Assembly: GCA_947476515.1 (NCBI GenBank) | Contig: CANJQZ010000162.1 | Coordinates: 1 to 5,066 of the forward strand | DNA length: 5,066 bases | Direction of reading: 5' to 3' | Source: Flavobacteriales bacterium | GTDB lineage: Bacteria > Bacteroidota > Bacteroidia > Flavobacteriales_D > Crocinitomicaceae | Part shown: piece by piece, positions 1 through 4,846 of the stretch | Layout: each line of letters begins with the position of its first letter | Numbering within the stretch: the first letter of the stretch is position 1 | Notes under the pieces: model-generated | Seen by the model: the letters and a program-made list of their open reading frames with translations, nothing else | Databases searched by the model: none | Told to the model about the DNA's origin: nothing | Translations under genes and position numbers: made by a program

Positions 1-506
1 ATCCTATCGCTTCTTTTCAAATAAATCCGGCCATGGCAATAGTTTCTTTGCCAATTGCTTTTAACAGTACCTCAACAAGTCCAGCCTCTCAGATTACTGC
101 TTGGAATTGGTATTTGAATGATACGCTAGCCAATACCTCAATTTCTTGGGGTGAAACTATCAATACGACAGGAGTCTATCCACTTTGTTTAATGGTACAA
201 GATGAATTTGCTTGTGTAGATACTGCATGTTCAACTTTAATTGTAGCTCCTGCTGAGGTGCACATTCCAAATGTAATCACGCCCAATTCAGATGGAATTA
301 ATGATACTCTAGTATTCGATTACCTAGATTTTTATCCAAACAATTATTTAAAGATATTTAACCGATGGGGCAATTTAATCTTCGAACAAAATAATTATCA
401 AAATAATTGGGACGGAGGTGAATTTTCAGACGGCACCTATTTTTTCCAATTAGAGGTTGTAGATAAAGATGTTGTTTACAGTGGATTTATCCAAATCGTA
501 CATTAA
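1..506 (+). CDS. Secreted PKD-domain protein with C-terminal type B T9SS sorting domain (3' end only)
   Basis: The reading frame is open from base 3 and ends at TAA 504-506, so the start lies upstream of the window. The first ~80 residues form a degenerate PKD domain: it opens PIASFQINP, has the WNW core tryptophans, then the GVYPLCLMVQD strand and the closing CVDTACS segment. From about base 261 the C-terminal ~80 residues match the gliding-motility-associated C-terminal domain (CHU_C, TIGR04131 type): NVITPNSDGINDTL, then LKIFNRWGNLIFE, NNWDGG, DGTYFF and a final GFIQIVH strand. In Bacteroidota this domain directs proteins through the type IX secretion system to the cell surface or medium, so the product is probably a large multi-domain adhesin or surface protein. 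Its specific function cannot be read from this fragment. The gene converges on pth with 2 bp between stops. Confidence 0.9.
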   Translation, partial: PIASFQINPAMAIVSLPIAFNSTSTSPASQITAWNWYLNDTLANTSISWGETINTTGVYPLCLMVQDEFACVDTACSTLIVAPAEVHIPNVITPNSDGINDTLVFDYLDFYPNNYLKIFNRWGNLIFEQNNYQNNWDGGEFSDGTYFFQLEVVDKDVVYSGFIQIVH

Positions 507-508
507 TC

Positions 509-1072
509 TTATTTTCCGTTCCACTGTGTCATGGTGAGTTGAACTCCTATGGCACAGAAACTTAAGATAAAAGATTTCGCTGTTTCAATTCTTTCAGGCA
601 AAGCTAAGGATTCTTCTTTCCCCCATTTATTGAGGACATAATCACTTTGTTTTCCTTTTGAAAAATCACTTCCAATACCGAATCTGAGTCGCGTATATTG
701 GTTGGTATTAAGAGTAGCTTGAATGTCTTTTAATCCATTGTGACCACCATCACTTCCATTACTCTTCATTCTTAGTTTACCGAATGGCAGCGCTAAGTCA
801 TCTGTAATCACTAAAATATTCTCTAATAAAATATTTTCTTTTTGCTTCCAATAGTTCACTGCTTTACCAGATAAATTCATGAAGGTAATGGGTTTTATAA
901 GGACTAAAGTTTTGCCCTTATATTTTGCATGTGCTACAAAAGCAGTGCGGTCTAAGGAGAAGTCTACTTTTAATTCTTTAGCAAGTTCATCTAAAACATT
1001 AAATCCAATATTGTGTCTCGTGTTTTCGTATTCACTACCTGGATTTCCCAAACCAATTATGAGGTATTTCAT
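509..1072 (-). CDS. pth: Peptidyl-tRNA hydrolase
   Basis: The 187-residue product has the usual length for bacterial Pth, the cytoplasmic enzyme that cleaves the ester bond of peptidyl-tRNAs released from ribosomes and so recycles tRNA. It opens MKYLIIGLGNPGSEYENTRH, carrying Asn10 and the catalytic His20. FMNLSG supplies Asn66 (E. coli Asn68). ITDDLALPFG supplies Asp91 (E. coli Asp93). GGHNGLKDI supplies His111 and Asn112 (E. coli His113 and Asn114). All active-site and tRNA-contact residues I looked for are present, so the enzyme should be functional. The ATG at 1070-1072 begins exactly at the conserved N-terminal strand. Its start is 17 bp after the stop of the GNAT-like gene at 1090, so the two are probably co-transcribed. 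In many Bacteroidota pth follows rplY; it does not here. I see no terminator in the 2-bp gap to the convergent gene. Confidence 0.97.
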   Translation of the reverse strand: MKYLIIGLGNPGSEYENTRHNIGFNVLDELAKELKVDFSLDRTAFVAHAKYKGKTLVLIKPITFMNLSGKAVNYWKQKENILLENILVITDDLALPFGKLRMKSNGSDGGHNGLKDIQATLNTNQYTRLRFGIGSDFSKGKQSDYVLNKWGKEESLALPERIETAKSFILSFCAIGVQLTMTQWNGK

Positions 1073-1089
1073 AGTTTAAAATTACTCAA

Positions 1090-2088
1090 TCAAATTAAAT
1101 CAAAGCCATTCACAAAAATCAATTCCTTTTCTTTTATTTCTTGGTGTTTAGATTTTTGAACCAAAGCAAGAGGATTATTCCCCAAGAGGTGGTGCAACAA
1201 ACCCCATCTAACTCGGGTTTTAGCTGCTTGATAAACCAGCTGATTTTCATCAGTCCACCAAATAATGGAATTACAAGCATAATCATTTAGGGCAGCATTA
1301 AATAATTCAGTAAGTAGGTCTGGATTATTTCTATCTATCCAAATGATATCGGGAACCAAAAACGAAAACATTTTAGGGTCAATTATTTTTTTTAATAGAG
1401 GAATATAAGGCAGGATCTTAGGGATTAATTTTCCATATTTCCCAGGAAAGCGTTCTATTTCCCATGTGGCTTTATTGAATTTTGCAAAGGCTATAATTTC
1501 CTCCTCTTCATTGTATAATGCCCCGTAGGGGCCTTGACAAATATGTGTATCGGTATACCCAAACTGCCCTCCATAAGTAGCTTCTACAGCTTCTTTAATT
1601 TGCATCCAATCTTCTATTAAGCGAAATCGTTTGCTTCTTTTTGGAAAAAACCGACTATAAGCTTGAGTGGTAAGTAAACTTTTAATTTCCAAACCAAAAG
1701 TCTCGGCCATATTCAAACTTCTTTTGTTTTTAGGATCAATATAGGCGTAAAGCAGGCCATTTTTATTAAGACAAGTTTCAAAAAATTGATGAATTTCGTT
1801 CTTGATGGGAGAATTTACTTTTGATTTTTTTAATGAATTACCTGAACTTTGAAAAAGGGATTCAAAAGTAAAATAGCGTAGATAAAAACCGAAGGGTCTT
1901 TCACAAAAAGTAACATTACCAATTAATTTGTGATTCCTAAAGAGCAAAAGAGAAAGCGGATTATCGGCAAGTAAGGCCTGTTTTTTAATATCCAAATGCT
2001 TATAAACAGCTCCATTGGTCCCGAGACTCGTTTTCTCTAATAAAGAAATTAGTTCCTCAGAAATATACCGTTCTGTTTTAAGTTCCAT
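1090..2088 (-). CDS. GNAT-like protein of unknown function, possibly two-domain
   Basis: The product is a 332-residue protein that I cannot name. I chose ATG 2086-2088; the frame also has a TTG at 2095-2097, but it lies inside a candidate -7 promoter box and would add only three residues. Residues ~40-150 resemble an N-acetyltransferase (GNAT) fold: a LLLFRNHKLIGNVTF strand pair, then FGFYLRYF, an acidic helix (IKNEIHQFF), the YAYIDPKNKRSLNMAETFGLE segment typical of the last GNAT strand and helix, and SRFFPK. Residues ~155-310 may be a second, diverged copy (YGALYNEEEEIIAFAKF, then a late helix QLVYQAAKTRVRWGLL). No signal peptide or membrane segment is visible. It lies upstream of pth with a 17-bp gap, suggesting one transcript but not a shared function. 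The reading frame is certain; the GNAT assignment is moderate and no substrate can be inferred. Confidence 0.75.
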   Translation of the reverse strand: MELKTERYISEELISLLEKTSLGTNGAVYKHLDIKKQALLADNPLSLLLFRNHKLIGNVTFCERPFGFYLRYFTFESLFQSSGNSLKKSKVNSPIKNEIHQFFETCLNKNGLLYAYIDPKNKRSLNMAETFGLEIKSLLTTQAYSRFFPKRSKRFRLIEDWMQIKEAVEATYGGQFGYTDTHICQGPYGALYNEEEEIIAFAKFNKATWEIERFPGKYGKLIPKILPYIPLLKKIIDPKMFSFLVPDIIWIDRNNPDLLTELFNAALNDYACNSIIWWTDENQLVYQAAKTRVRWGLLHHLLGNNPLALVQKSKHQEIKEKELIFVNGFDLI

Positions 2089-2094
2089 TAACAA

Positions 2095-2102
2095 CAAAGT
2101 TA
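2095..2102 (-). promoter_or_regulatory. Candidate Bacteroidota -7 box for the GNAT-like/pth unit
   Basis: Read on the minus strand the bases are TAACTTTG, an exact match to the Bacteroidota -7 consensus TAnnTTTG. The box ends 6 nt before ATG 2086-2088, so transcription would start at or next to the start codon and the message would be leaderless or nearly so. I find no convincing -33 TTG at the usual spacing, so this is tentative. Confidence 0.3.
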
Positions 2103-2162
2103 ATTTCTTTACTTGTTATTCCTATTATTCATTGGGAGCTACTTAATAAAGTAAAAAAGCAC

Positions 2163-2170
2163 TAACTTAG
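2163..2170 (+). promoter_or_regulatory. Candidate -7 box for tRNA-Ser
   Basis: TAACTTAG differs from TAnnTTTG at one base and lies 17 nt upstream of the mature tRNA 5' end, leaving a short leader. The nearest upstream TTG (2132-2134) is further away than the usual -33 spacing, so the match is weak. Confidence 0.3.
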
Positions 2171-2187
2171 CGCTCTTAAAAATAAGA

Positions 2188-2275
2188 GGAGAGGTGGCAG
2201 AGTGGCTGAACGCGCACGCTTGGAAAGCGTGTTTACGGTAACGTAACGGGGGTTCGAATCCCCCTCTCTCCGCCA
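2188..2275 (+). tRNA. tRNA-Ser (anticodon GGA)
   Basis: This 88-nt class II tRNA folds completely. The acceptor stem GGAGAGG (2188-2194) pairs with TCTCTCC (2265-2271), including one terminal G-T wobble. The anticodon stem CACGC/GCGTG (2215-2219 and 2227-2231) encloses loop TTGGAAA with anticodon GGA at 2222-2224, which reads serine codons UCC and UCU. A long variable arm with a TTACG/CGTAA stem (2233-2237 and 2242-2246), the hallmark of tRNA-Ser and tRNA-Leu, follows. The T arm is GGGGG-TTCGAAT-CCCCC (2248-2264). The discriminator is G2272, as expected for serine, and CCA is encoded at 2273-2275. It stands alone with its own terminator and no other tRNA is in the window. Confidence 0.97.
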
Positions 2276-2286
2276 AAATAATTAAA

Positions 2287-2314
2287 GCCAAGCATTTATG
2301 CTTGGTTTTTTTTT
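2287..2314 (+). terminator. Rho-independent terminator of tRNA-Ser
   Basis: A perfect 7-bp stem CCAAGCA/TGCTTGG (2288-2294 and 2299-2305) with loop TTTA is followed at once by nine T residues (2306-2314). It starts 12 nt after the tRNA CCA end, so the primary transcript ends shortly after the tRNA. Confidence 0.9.
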
Positions 2315-2352
2315 GAAACAAACCTAAAGCTTGCTTTAAGGTGAAGTTGAAC

Positions 2353-2388
2353 AAAAAAAAGCCAGCCGTCGCAAAGCGGCATGGCTTT
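2353..2388 (-). terminator. Rho-independent terminator, distal copy, for the minus-strand operon
   Basis: Read on the minus strand, AAAGCCA, GCCG, an 8-base loop, CGGC and TGGCTTT form a stem of about 11 bp with one bulged base, followed by eight T residues (complement of the A-tract 2353-2360). It is the second of two identical terminators met by transcription leaving the 2627-4653 operon. On the plus strand the following sequence is TTTAATTATT, a much poorer terminator. Confidence 0.7.
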
Positions 2389-2465
2389 AATTATTATGAA
2401 GCCACCCTCTCCCGGGATCACGCGTCCATTTAGACGCGTAATCCTGAATTTCTTTAAAGTTGAAC

Positions 2466-2501
2466 AAAAAAAAGCCAGCCGTCGCAAAGCGGCATGGCTT
2501 T
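2466..2501 (-). terminator. Rho-independent terminator, proximal copy, for the minus-strand operon
   Basis: This is the same hairpin and eight-T tract as the distal copy, identical in sequence, and the first intrinsic terminator met after the stop codon at 2627. The GC-rich hairpin 2 of the repeat (2528-2557) is transcribed just before it and would sit in the 3' UTR as an extra stem-loop. Confidence 0.75.
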
Positions 2502-2557
2502 AATTATTATGAAGCTAATCCCTCTCGGGATCACGCGTCCATTCAGACGCGTAATCC

Positions 2558-2626
2558 AAAATATTTCCTCATCTTTAAGGGGGTGGATGAATGTTATTAT
2601 TTATAAAAAAATAGTATTTAATTCTA
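2558..2626. other. AT-rich spacer between repeat and last operon gene
   Basis: These 69 bases lie between the second repeat copy and the stop codon of the eRF1-like gene. I see only a TTTAAGG motif like the one before repeat copy 1; no gene or hairpin is apparent. In the operon mRNA this would be the proximal 3' UTR. Confidence 0.5.
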
Positions 2627-3007
2627 TCAAGAAAAGTAATTTCGAACAAATTCTTCTTGTTGTTTATCGCTCAACTTATCCGTCTGAATCACTTCAATTT
2701 TTATATTTTTAAAGCGCTGATCCTCTGATAGAATATTAAACAATTCTGCTTTTGCATCTGTCATACCAAATATAATTACTTCCTTATAATTTATTATATT
2801 TTCAACCAAGTTCTTATAAAATTCTGCTTGTAAATGTTGCTCTTTAATGTGCATTTTTTTCTCGCCTGTATTTTTTAAACTTTCCTTTTTAACCTGATGG
2901 TCAAATTTTGAAGTAATAATTTTTCCTTCAACTATTGGTCTTGAATAATCCATTAAATGGGCATGTGAATGATCCATCCAGATACCTAATTTTGTTGTAG
3001 TTTTCAT
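2627..3007 (-). CDS. eRF1 domain 2-like / host-attachment-type protein
   Basis: The product is a 126-residue soluble protein. I chose ATG 3005-3007 because the conserved-looking part begins there (MKTTTKLGIWMDHSHAHLMD); an ATG at 3053-3055 would add 16 unrelated-looking residues and overlap the upstream gene. Residues 6-19 form a beta strand ending in the Asp-His-Ser motif. A charged stretch (34-58) contains MHIKEQH. A helix (60-73) leads to the strand KEVIIFG and the turn and helix GMTDAKAELFNIL (81-93), then strand IKIEVIQTD and a final helix. The strand, glycine turn and Lys-containing helix recall domain 2 of eRF1/Pelota and the bacterial proteins sometimes called host attachment or baeRF-type. 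The catalytic GGQ motif of true release factors is absent from this short form. A ribosome-linked stress role is inference. It is the last gene of the operon, 13 bp after its neighbour's stop. Confidence 0.75.
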   Translation of the reverse strand: MKTTTKLGIWMDHSHAHLMDYSRPIVEGKIITSKFDHQVKKESLKNTGEKKMHIKEQHLQAEFYKNLVENIINYKEVIIFGMTDAKAELFNILSEDQRFKNIKIEVIQTDKLSDKQQEEFVRNYFS

Positions 3008-3020
3008 ATTAATTTTAAAT

Positions 3021-3437
3021 TTACAGCTGTTCATGATAGAGTTCAAAATCCTCATTTATTTCATCGCTTAACTCCGTATTCATTTCTAAGCCTTTTTTAT
3101 TTTGATCGGAAAGGGTTGAGGAGTCTGAAGTAGTAGTCATCAGCCATGCCCCGCCAGATTTCCTAAAAATCTGTAGATTAATCCCAAAATTCTTCATGAA
3201 GTTTTTTTCTATGGTACTTACTTTTTGATTCCCGTTGATACTAAATTCCATAGGGTGCAGCATGTGATGAATGTCCCCAATCTTTCTTTGTGTATCATTT
3301 ATCATTTCTTTTATTAAATTTCTTTTTTCAACCTCAATTGTAATGTTAAAAAATTCAGCTTTTAGGAAAGGAAATGAATCATTAAATTGAAATTGGATGT
3401 CGCTAAGTTTAGTATTGTTGTTTAAAATCATTTTCAT
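3021..3437 (-). CDS. Hypothetical protein with internal pseudo-repeat
   Basis: The product has 138 residues and looks soluble, with no signal peptide or membrane segment. I have the impression of similar proteins in Flavobacteriia but know no function. Residues 10-30 (KLSDIQFQFNDSFPFLKAEFF) and 72-92 (KVSTIEKNFMKNFGINLQIFR) share the pattern K-hydrophobic-S-x-I-x3-F-x2-F-x-hydrophobic-x-hydrophobic-x2-F, suggesting two related helix-strand units. After the second comes KSGGAWLMTTTSDSSTLSDQ, with a Trp-Leu strand and a Thr/Ser-rich turn, then an acidic tail (119-138). ATG 3435-3437 is the first start; an ATG two codons later is also possible. It lies 13 bp upstream of the eRF1-like gene, and 60 bp separate it from the 81-aa gene, a gap that could hide an internal promoter. 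Confidence 0.75.
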   Translation of the reverse strand: MKMILNNNTKLSDIQFQFNDSFPFLKAEFFNITIEVEKRNLIKEMINDTQRKIGDIHHMLHPMEFSINGNQKVSTIEKNFMKNFGINLQIFRKSGGAWLMTTTSDSSTLSDQNKKGLEMNTELSDEINEDFELYHEQL

Positions 3438-3497
3438 AGGTTAATTGTTTTAGGGTTAGGAAAAATATTGATGTATTTTTAAAATAATTCGAATAGA

Positions 3498-3743
3498 TTA
3501 TTTTCGATTTATTTTTTTTGAGAAATAAGCAACCAAAAAATTGACCCCAGTGTTTAACAACACAGATTTAAAGTCAGTAGTAGTTGCAAATTTCCGCATT
3601 GAATTCTTAATTATGTTTATGGGTTTTAAGTTTTCATAAGTTTGTTCTATTTGTTTCATTAACAATTCTCGCTCCTGCGACTTTTGTCTTTCTATTTGTT
3701 GAATTAATGCTCTAAATTCGACTATGGTATTTAGCTTACTCAT
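3498..3743 (-). CDS. Small coiled-coil protein, YqjK-like in position
   Basis: The product is an 81-residue protein. Residues 6-40 form a charged, Gln/Glu-rich helix with heptad-like hydrophobics (ALIQQIERQKSQERELLMKQ), probably a coiled coil. Residues 42-76 are basic and moderately hydrophobic (NIIKNSMRKF, then VLLNTGVNFLVAYFSKKI), able to form an amphipathic or weak membrane helix. No family can be named from sequence alone. Its start lies 6 bp after the stop of the YqjE-like membrane protein, so they are very likely co-translated. A short helical protein right after a holin-X/YqjE-type protein is the arrangement of E. coli yqjE-yqjK. I call it YqjK-like by position and general character only, without claimed homology. 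Confidence 0.75.
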   Translation of the reverse strand: MSKLNTIVEFRALIQQIERQKSQERELLMKQIEQTYENLKPINIIKNSMRKFATTTDFKSVLLNTGVNFLVAYFSKKINRK

Positions 3744-3749
3744 AAGATC

Positions 3750-4091
3750 TTAATTTATTATTAGTGATATGATGAATGAATAAAGCCGATTTTTAAATCT
3801 TAGATTTTTAAATATCAAGAAAATGAGTCCAGTAATCCCATAAATTAAAGAAACACAGAAAAAACCATAATAAGATTTTCCAAGTAATTCACCCAACCAC
3901 AGGCACATTCCAACACTTATACAACAAAGAAAAAGAAATAGTAAAATTACAGCCATGATTTTTATTAGGAGCGTTGAACTTATGTCCGCCATTTTCTCTA
4001 TAGCTTTATATTTATGTAGTTTAAAAATAATTCTTCCATAAGCCTCCATTTTTTCTAATAGTGGATCAATAAGATTATTGGGTTCTTCCAT
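3750..4091 (-). CDS. Two-helix inner-membrane protein, holin-X/YqjE type
   Basis: The product has 113 residues. An amphipathic N-terminal helix (1-38, NLIDPLLEKMEAYGRIIFKLHKYKAIEKMADI) is followed by two membrane segments, about 40-68 and 74-95, joined by GELLGKSYYG. A basic stretch (FKNLRFKNR) and a hydrophobic C-terminal tail close it. This layout and the WLGELLG-x-YYGF hairpin are typical of the small proteins annotated as phage holin family or holin superfamily III (PF07332), which includes E. coli YqjE. Such proteins are usually chromosomal and not phage lysis genes. No lysin, spanin or other phage gene is nearby, so I treat it as a membrane or stress protein. It sits 28 bp after the YtxH gene and 6 bp before the 81-aa gene. 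Family assignment is by pattern, with moderate certainty. Confidence 0.8.
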   Translation of the reverse strand: MEEPNNLIDPLLEKMEAYGRIIFKLHKYKAIEKMADISSTLLIKIMAVILLFLFLCCISVGMCLWLGELLGKSYYGFFCVSLIYGITGLIFLIFKNLRFKNRLYSFIISLIIN

Positions 4092-4119
4092 AGTTGAGTT
4101 TTTTAATTATACCTAATGT

Positions 4120-4341
4120 TTATTTTTGAGCAAGCTCCTCACTCCCATTCTCTACAAATTTTTCTAAAACAATTTTGGTTAATTCCTCAAATTTTTCTTT
4201 AATACCCTCTAATGAATCTGTTCCTTTTTGAGAAATTTTCTTTCTTGTTTCAGAGCCTTTGTCTGGAGCAAATAAAACTCCAAATAATACACCTACTGCA
4301 ATGCCTGCCAATACTCCTACAACTACTTTTTCTGTACTCAT
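4120..4341 (-). CDS. YtxH domain-containing protein
   Basis: The product has 73 residues. Residues 6-25 form a Gly/Val/Leu-rich single membrane helix (VVVGVLAGIAVGVLFGVLFA), followed by the YtxH signature FAPDKGSETRKKI, where a short APxxG turn leads into a basic amphipathic helix. The remainder (41-73) is a charged helix, KEKFEELTKIVLEKF. YtxH proteins are single-pass inner-membrane proteins with a cytoplasmic helical tail, linked to general stress in Bacillus; the unrelated but similarly built E. coli YqjD/ElaB proteins tether ribosomes to the membrane in stationary phase. The start ATG 4339-4341 is unambiguous. The gene lies 18 bp after the HMA gene and 28 bp before the YqjE-like gene, inside the operon. 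Confidence 0.88.
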   Translation of the reverse strand: MSTEKVVVGVLAGIAVGVLFGVLFAPDKGSETRKKISQKGTDSLEGIKEKFEELTKIVLEKFVENGSEELAQK

Positions 4342-4359
4342 GTCTATTGTTTTTTATAA

Positions 4360-4653
4360 TTATCTTGTGATTAATTCTATTTTTTCATTTATTCTACCTA
4401 ACATGCAACTTGCATAACTTTTGAGTTGTAATAAAAGCCCATTTTCTTCTGTTGCTTCAGGATAACCAAGTTCATGAAGGGCAGTTGTAAAATTTTTCTT
4501 TTCTAATAGATTTATGCACTTAACCTCCACAGAATCCTCCTCTTGATTTACAACAACACTATGTACCCCTTTAATTTTAAGCAGTTTATTTTTAATGGTT
4601 GTTTCACAACCTTCACATTTTAAATTCGCTACAATTATTTTTTCCGTTTTCAT
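4360..4653 (-). CDS. Heavy-metal-associated (HMA) domain protein, CxxC
   Basis: The product is a 97-residue protein. I chose ATG 4651-4653, which starts just before the first domain strand (MKTEKIIVANLKCEGCETTI); upstream there is only a TTG nine codons earlier. Residues 3-66 have the HMA ferredoxin-like order: strand, metal loop with Cys13-x-x-Cys16, helix TTIKNKLLKIKGV, strand HSVVVNQ, strand SVEVKC, helix NFTTALHELGYPE. Such domains bind Cu(I) or related soft metals in chaperones and transporters. The loop reads KCEGCE, lacking the MxCxxC methionine common in copper chaperones, so the metal is uncertain. The C-terminal extension (71-97) carries a further Cys83 in SYASCMLGRI. It is the first gene of the minus-strand operon, followed after 18 bp by YtxH. 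No metal exporter or metalloregulator gene is in view. Confidence 0.85.
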   Translation of the reverse strand: MKTEKIIVANLKCEGCETTIKNKLLKIKGVHSVVVNQEEDSVEVKCINLLEKKNFTTALHELGYPEATEENGLLLQLKSYASCMLGRINEKIELITR

Positions 4654-4823
4654 TTTATATGATTTTAAATTATTAATCAAAGGTCAATCAAGTTGGCTTC
4701 CGTTTCTATGATATAAAATCTATAATTATATGATTATTATCATGTTATCGTATTTTTGCCTTCTCAAAATCTTATTTATTCTTGTCAGAAATAATATATC
4801 CAAACAATTCAGAAAACTCAAAG

Positions 4824-4831
4824 TATCTTTG
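4824..4831 (+). promoter_or_regulatory. Candidate -7 box for the TauE/SafE gene
   Basis: TATCTTTG matches TAnnTTTG exactly and lies 46 nt upstream of the GTG start, a plausible leader length. I see no clear TTG at the usual -33 distance. The inverted repeat 4847-4862 falls just downstream, in the expected 5' untranslated leader. Confidence 0.4.
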
Positions 4832-4846
4832 TCTAGAATCTATAAA

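Larger units (their letters stand above)
2344..2557. repeat. Two tandem copies of a 101-bp double-hairpin repeat (2344-2444 and 2457-2557)
   Basis: The copies are offset by 113 bp without net indels. The first 59 bases (2344-2402 against 2457-2515) are identical. I count six mismatches over 101 bp: five in the connecting stretch just after them (2403-2412) and one in a hairpin loop. Each copy contains an A-tract, hairpin 1 (stem AAAGCCA/TGGCTTT enclosing GCCG/CGGC with one bulged A) and hairpin 2 (GGAT-C-ACGCGTC, six-base loop, GACGCGT-A-ATCC). A 12-bp AT-rich linker separates the copies, and TTTAA motifs occur before copy 1, in the linker and after copy 2. The hairpins are much richer in G+C than their surroundings. 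The structure is REP/BIME-like, but I see no transposase. In minus-strand orientation hairpin 1 acts as a terminator, listed separately. Confidence 0.9.

Noticed and set aside
879..1079. Plus-strand 66-codon reading frame
   Set aside because: It is wholly antisense to pth, which has all catalytic residues.
2173..2188. CTCTT-N6-AAGAG hairpin just before the tRNA
   Set aside because: Only five weak pairs, and its last base is the first base of the tRNA acceptor stem; likely chance complementarity.
2139..2354. Open reading frame on the minus strand through the tRNA, encoding a GGFEPPLRYRKHAFQ-like stretch
   Set aside because: This is the antisense of tRNA-Ser, a well-known spurious ORF type; the tRNA fold explains the sequence.
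2296..2487. Minus-strand 63-codon reading frame over the repeat
   Set aside because: It lies across the double-hairpin repeat and terminator, whose base pairing explains the sequence; no protein-like features.
2344..2557. CRISPR array
   Set aside because: Only two copies, the repeat unit is 101 bp with just a 12-bp linker, and no cas gene is present.
2188..2626. tRNA-Ser as integration site of a genomic island
   Set aside because: I find no second copy of the tRNA 3' end and no integrase gene; neighbouring genes look chromosomal.
2494..2712. Plus-strand 72-codon reading frame
   Set aside because: It starts inside the repeat and runs antisense into the well-supported eRF1-like gene.
3750..4091. 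Phage holin of a prophage remnant
   Set aside because: No endolysin, spanin or structural phage genes are nearby; the YtxH neighbour indicates the chromosomal YqjE-like type.
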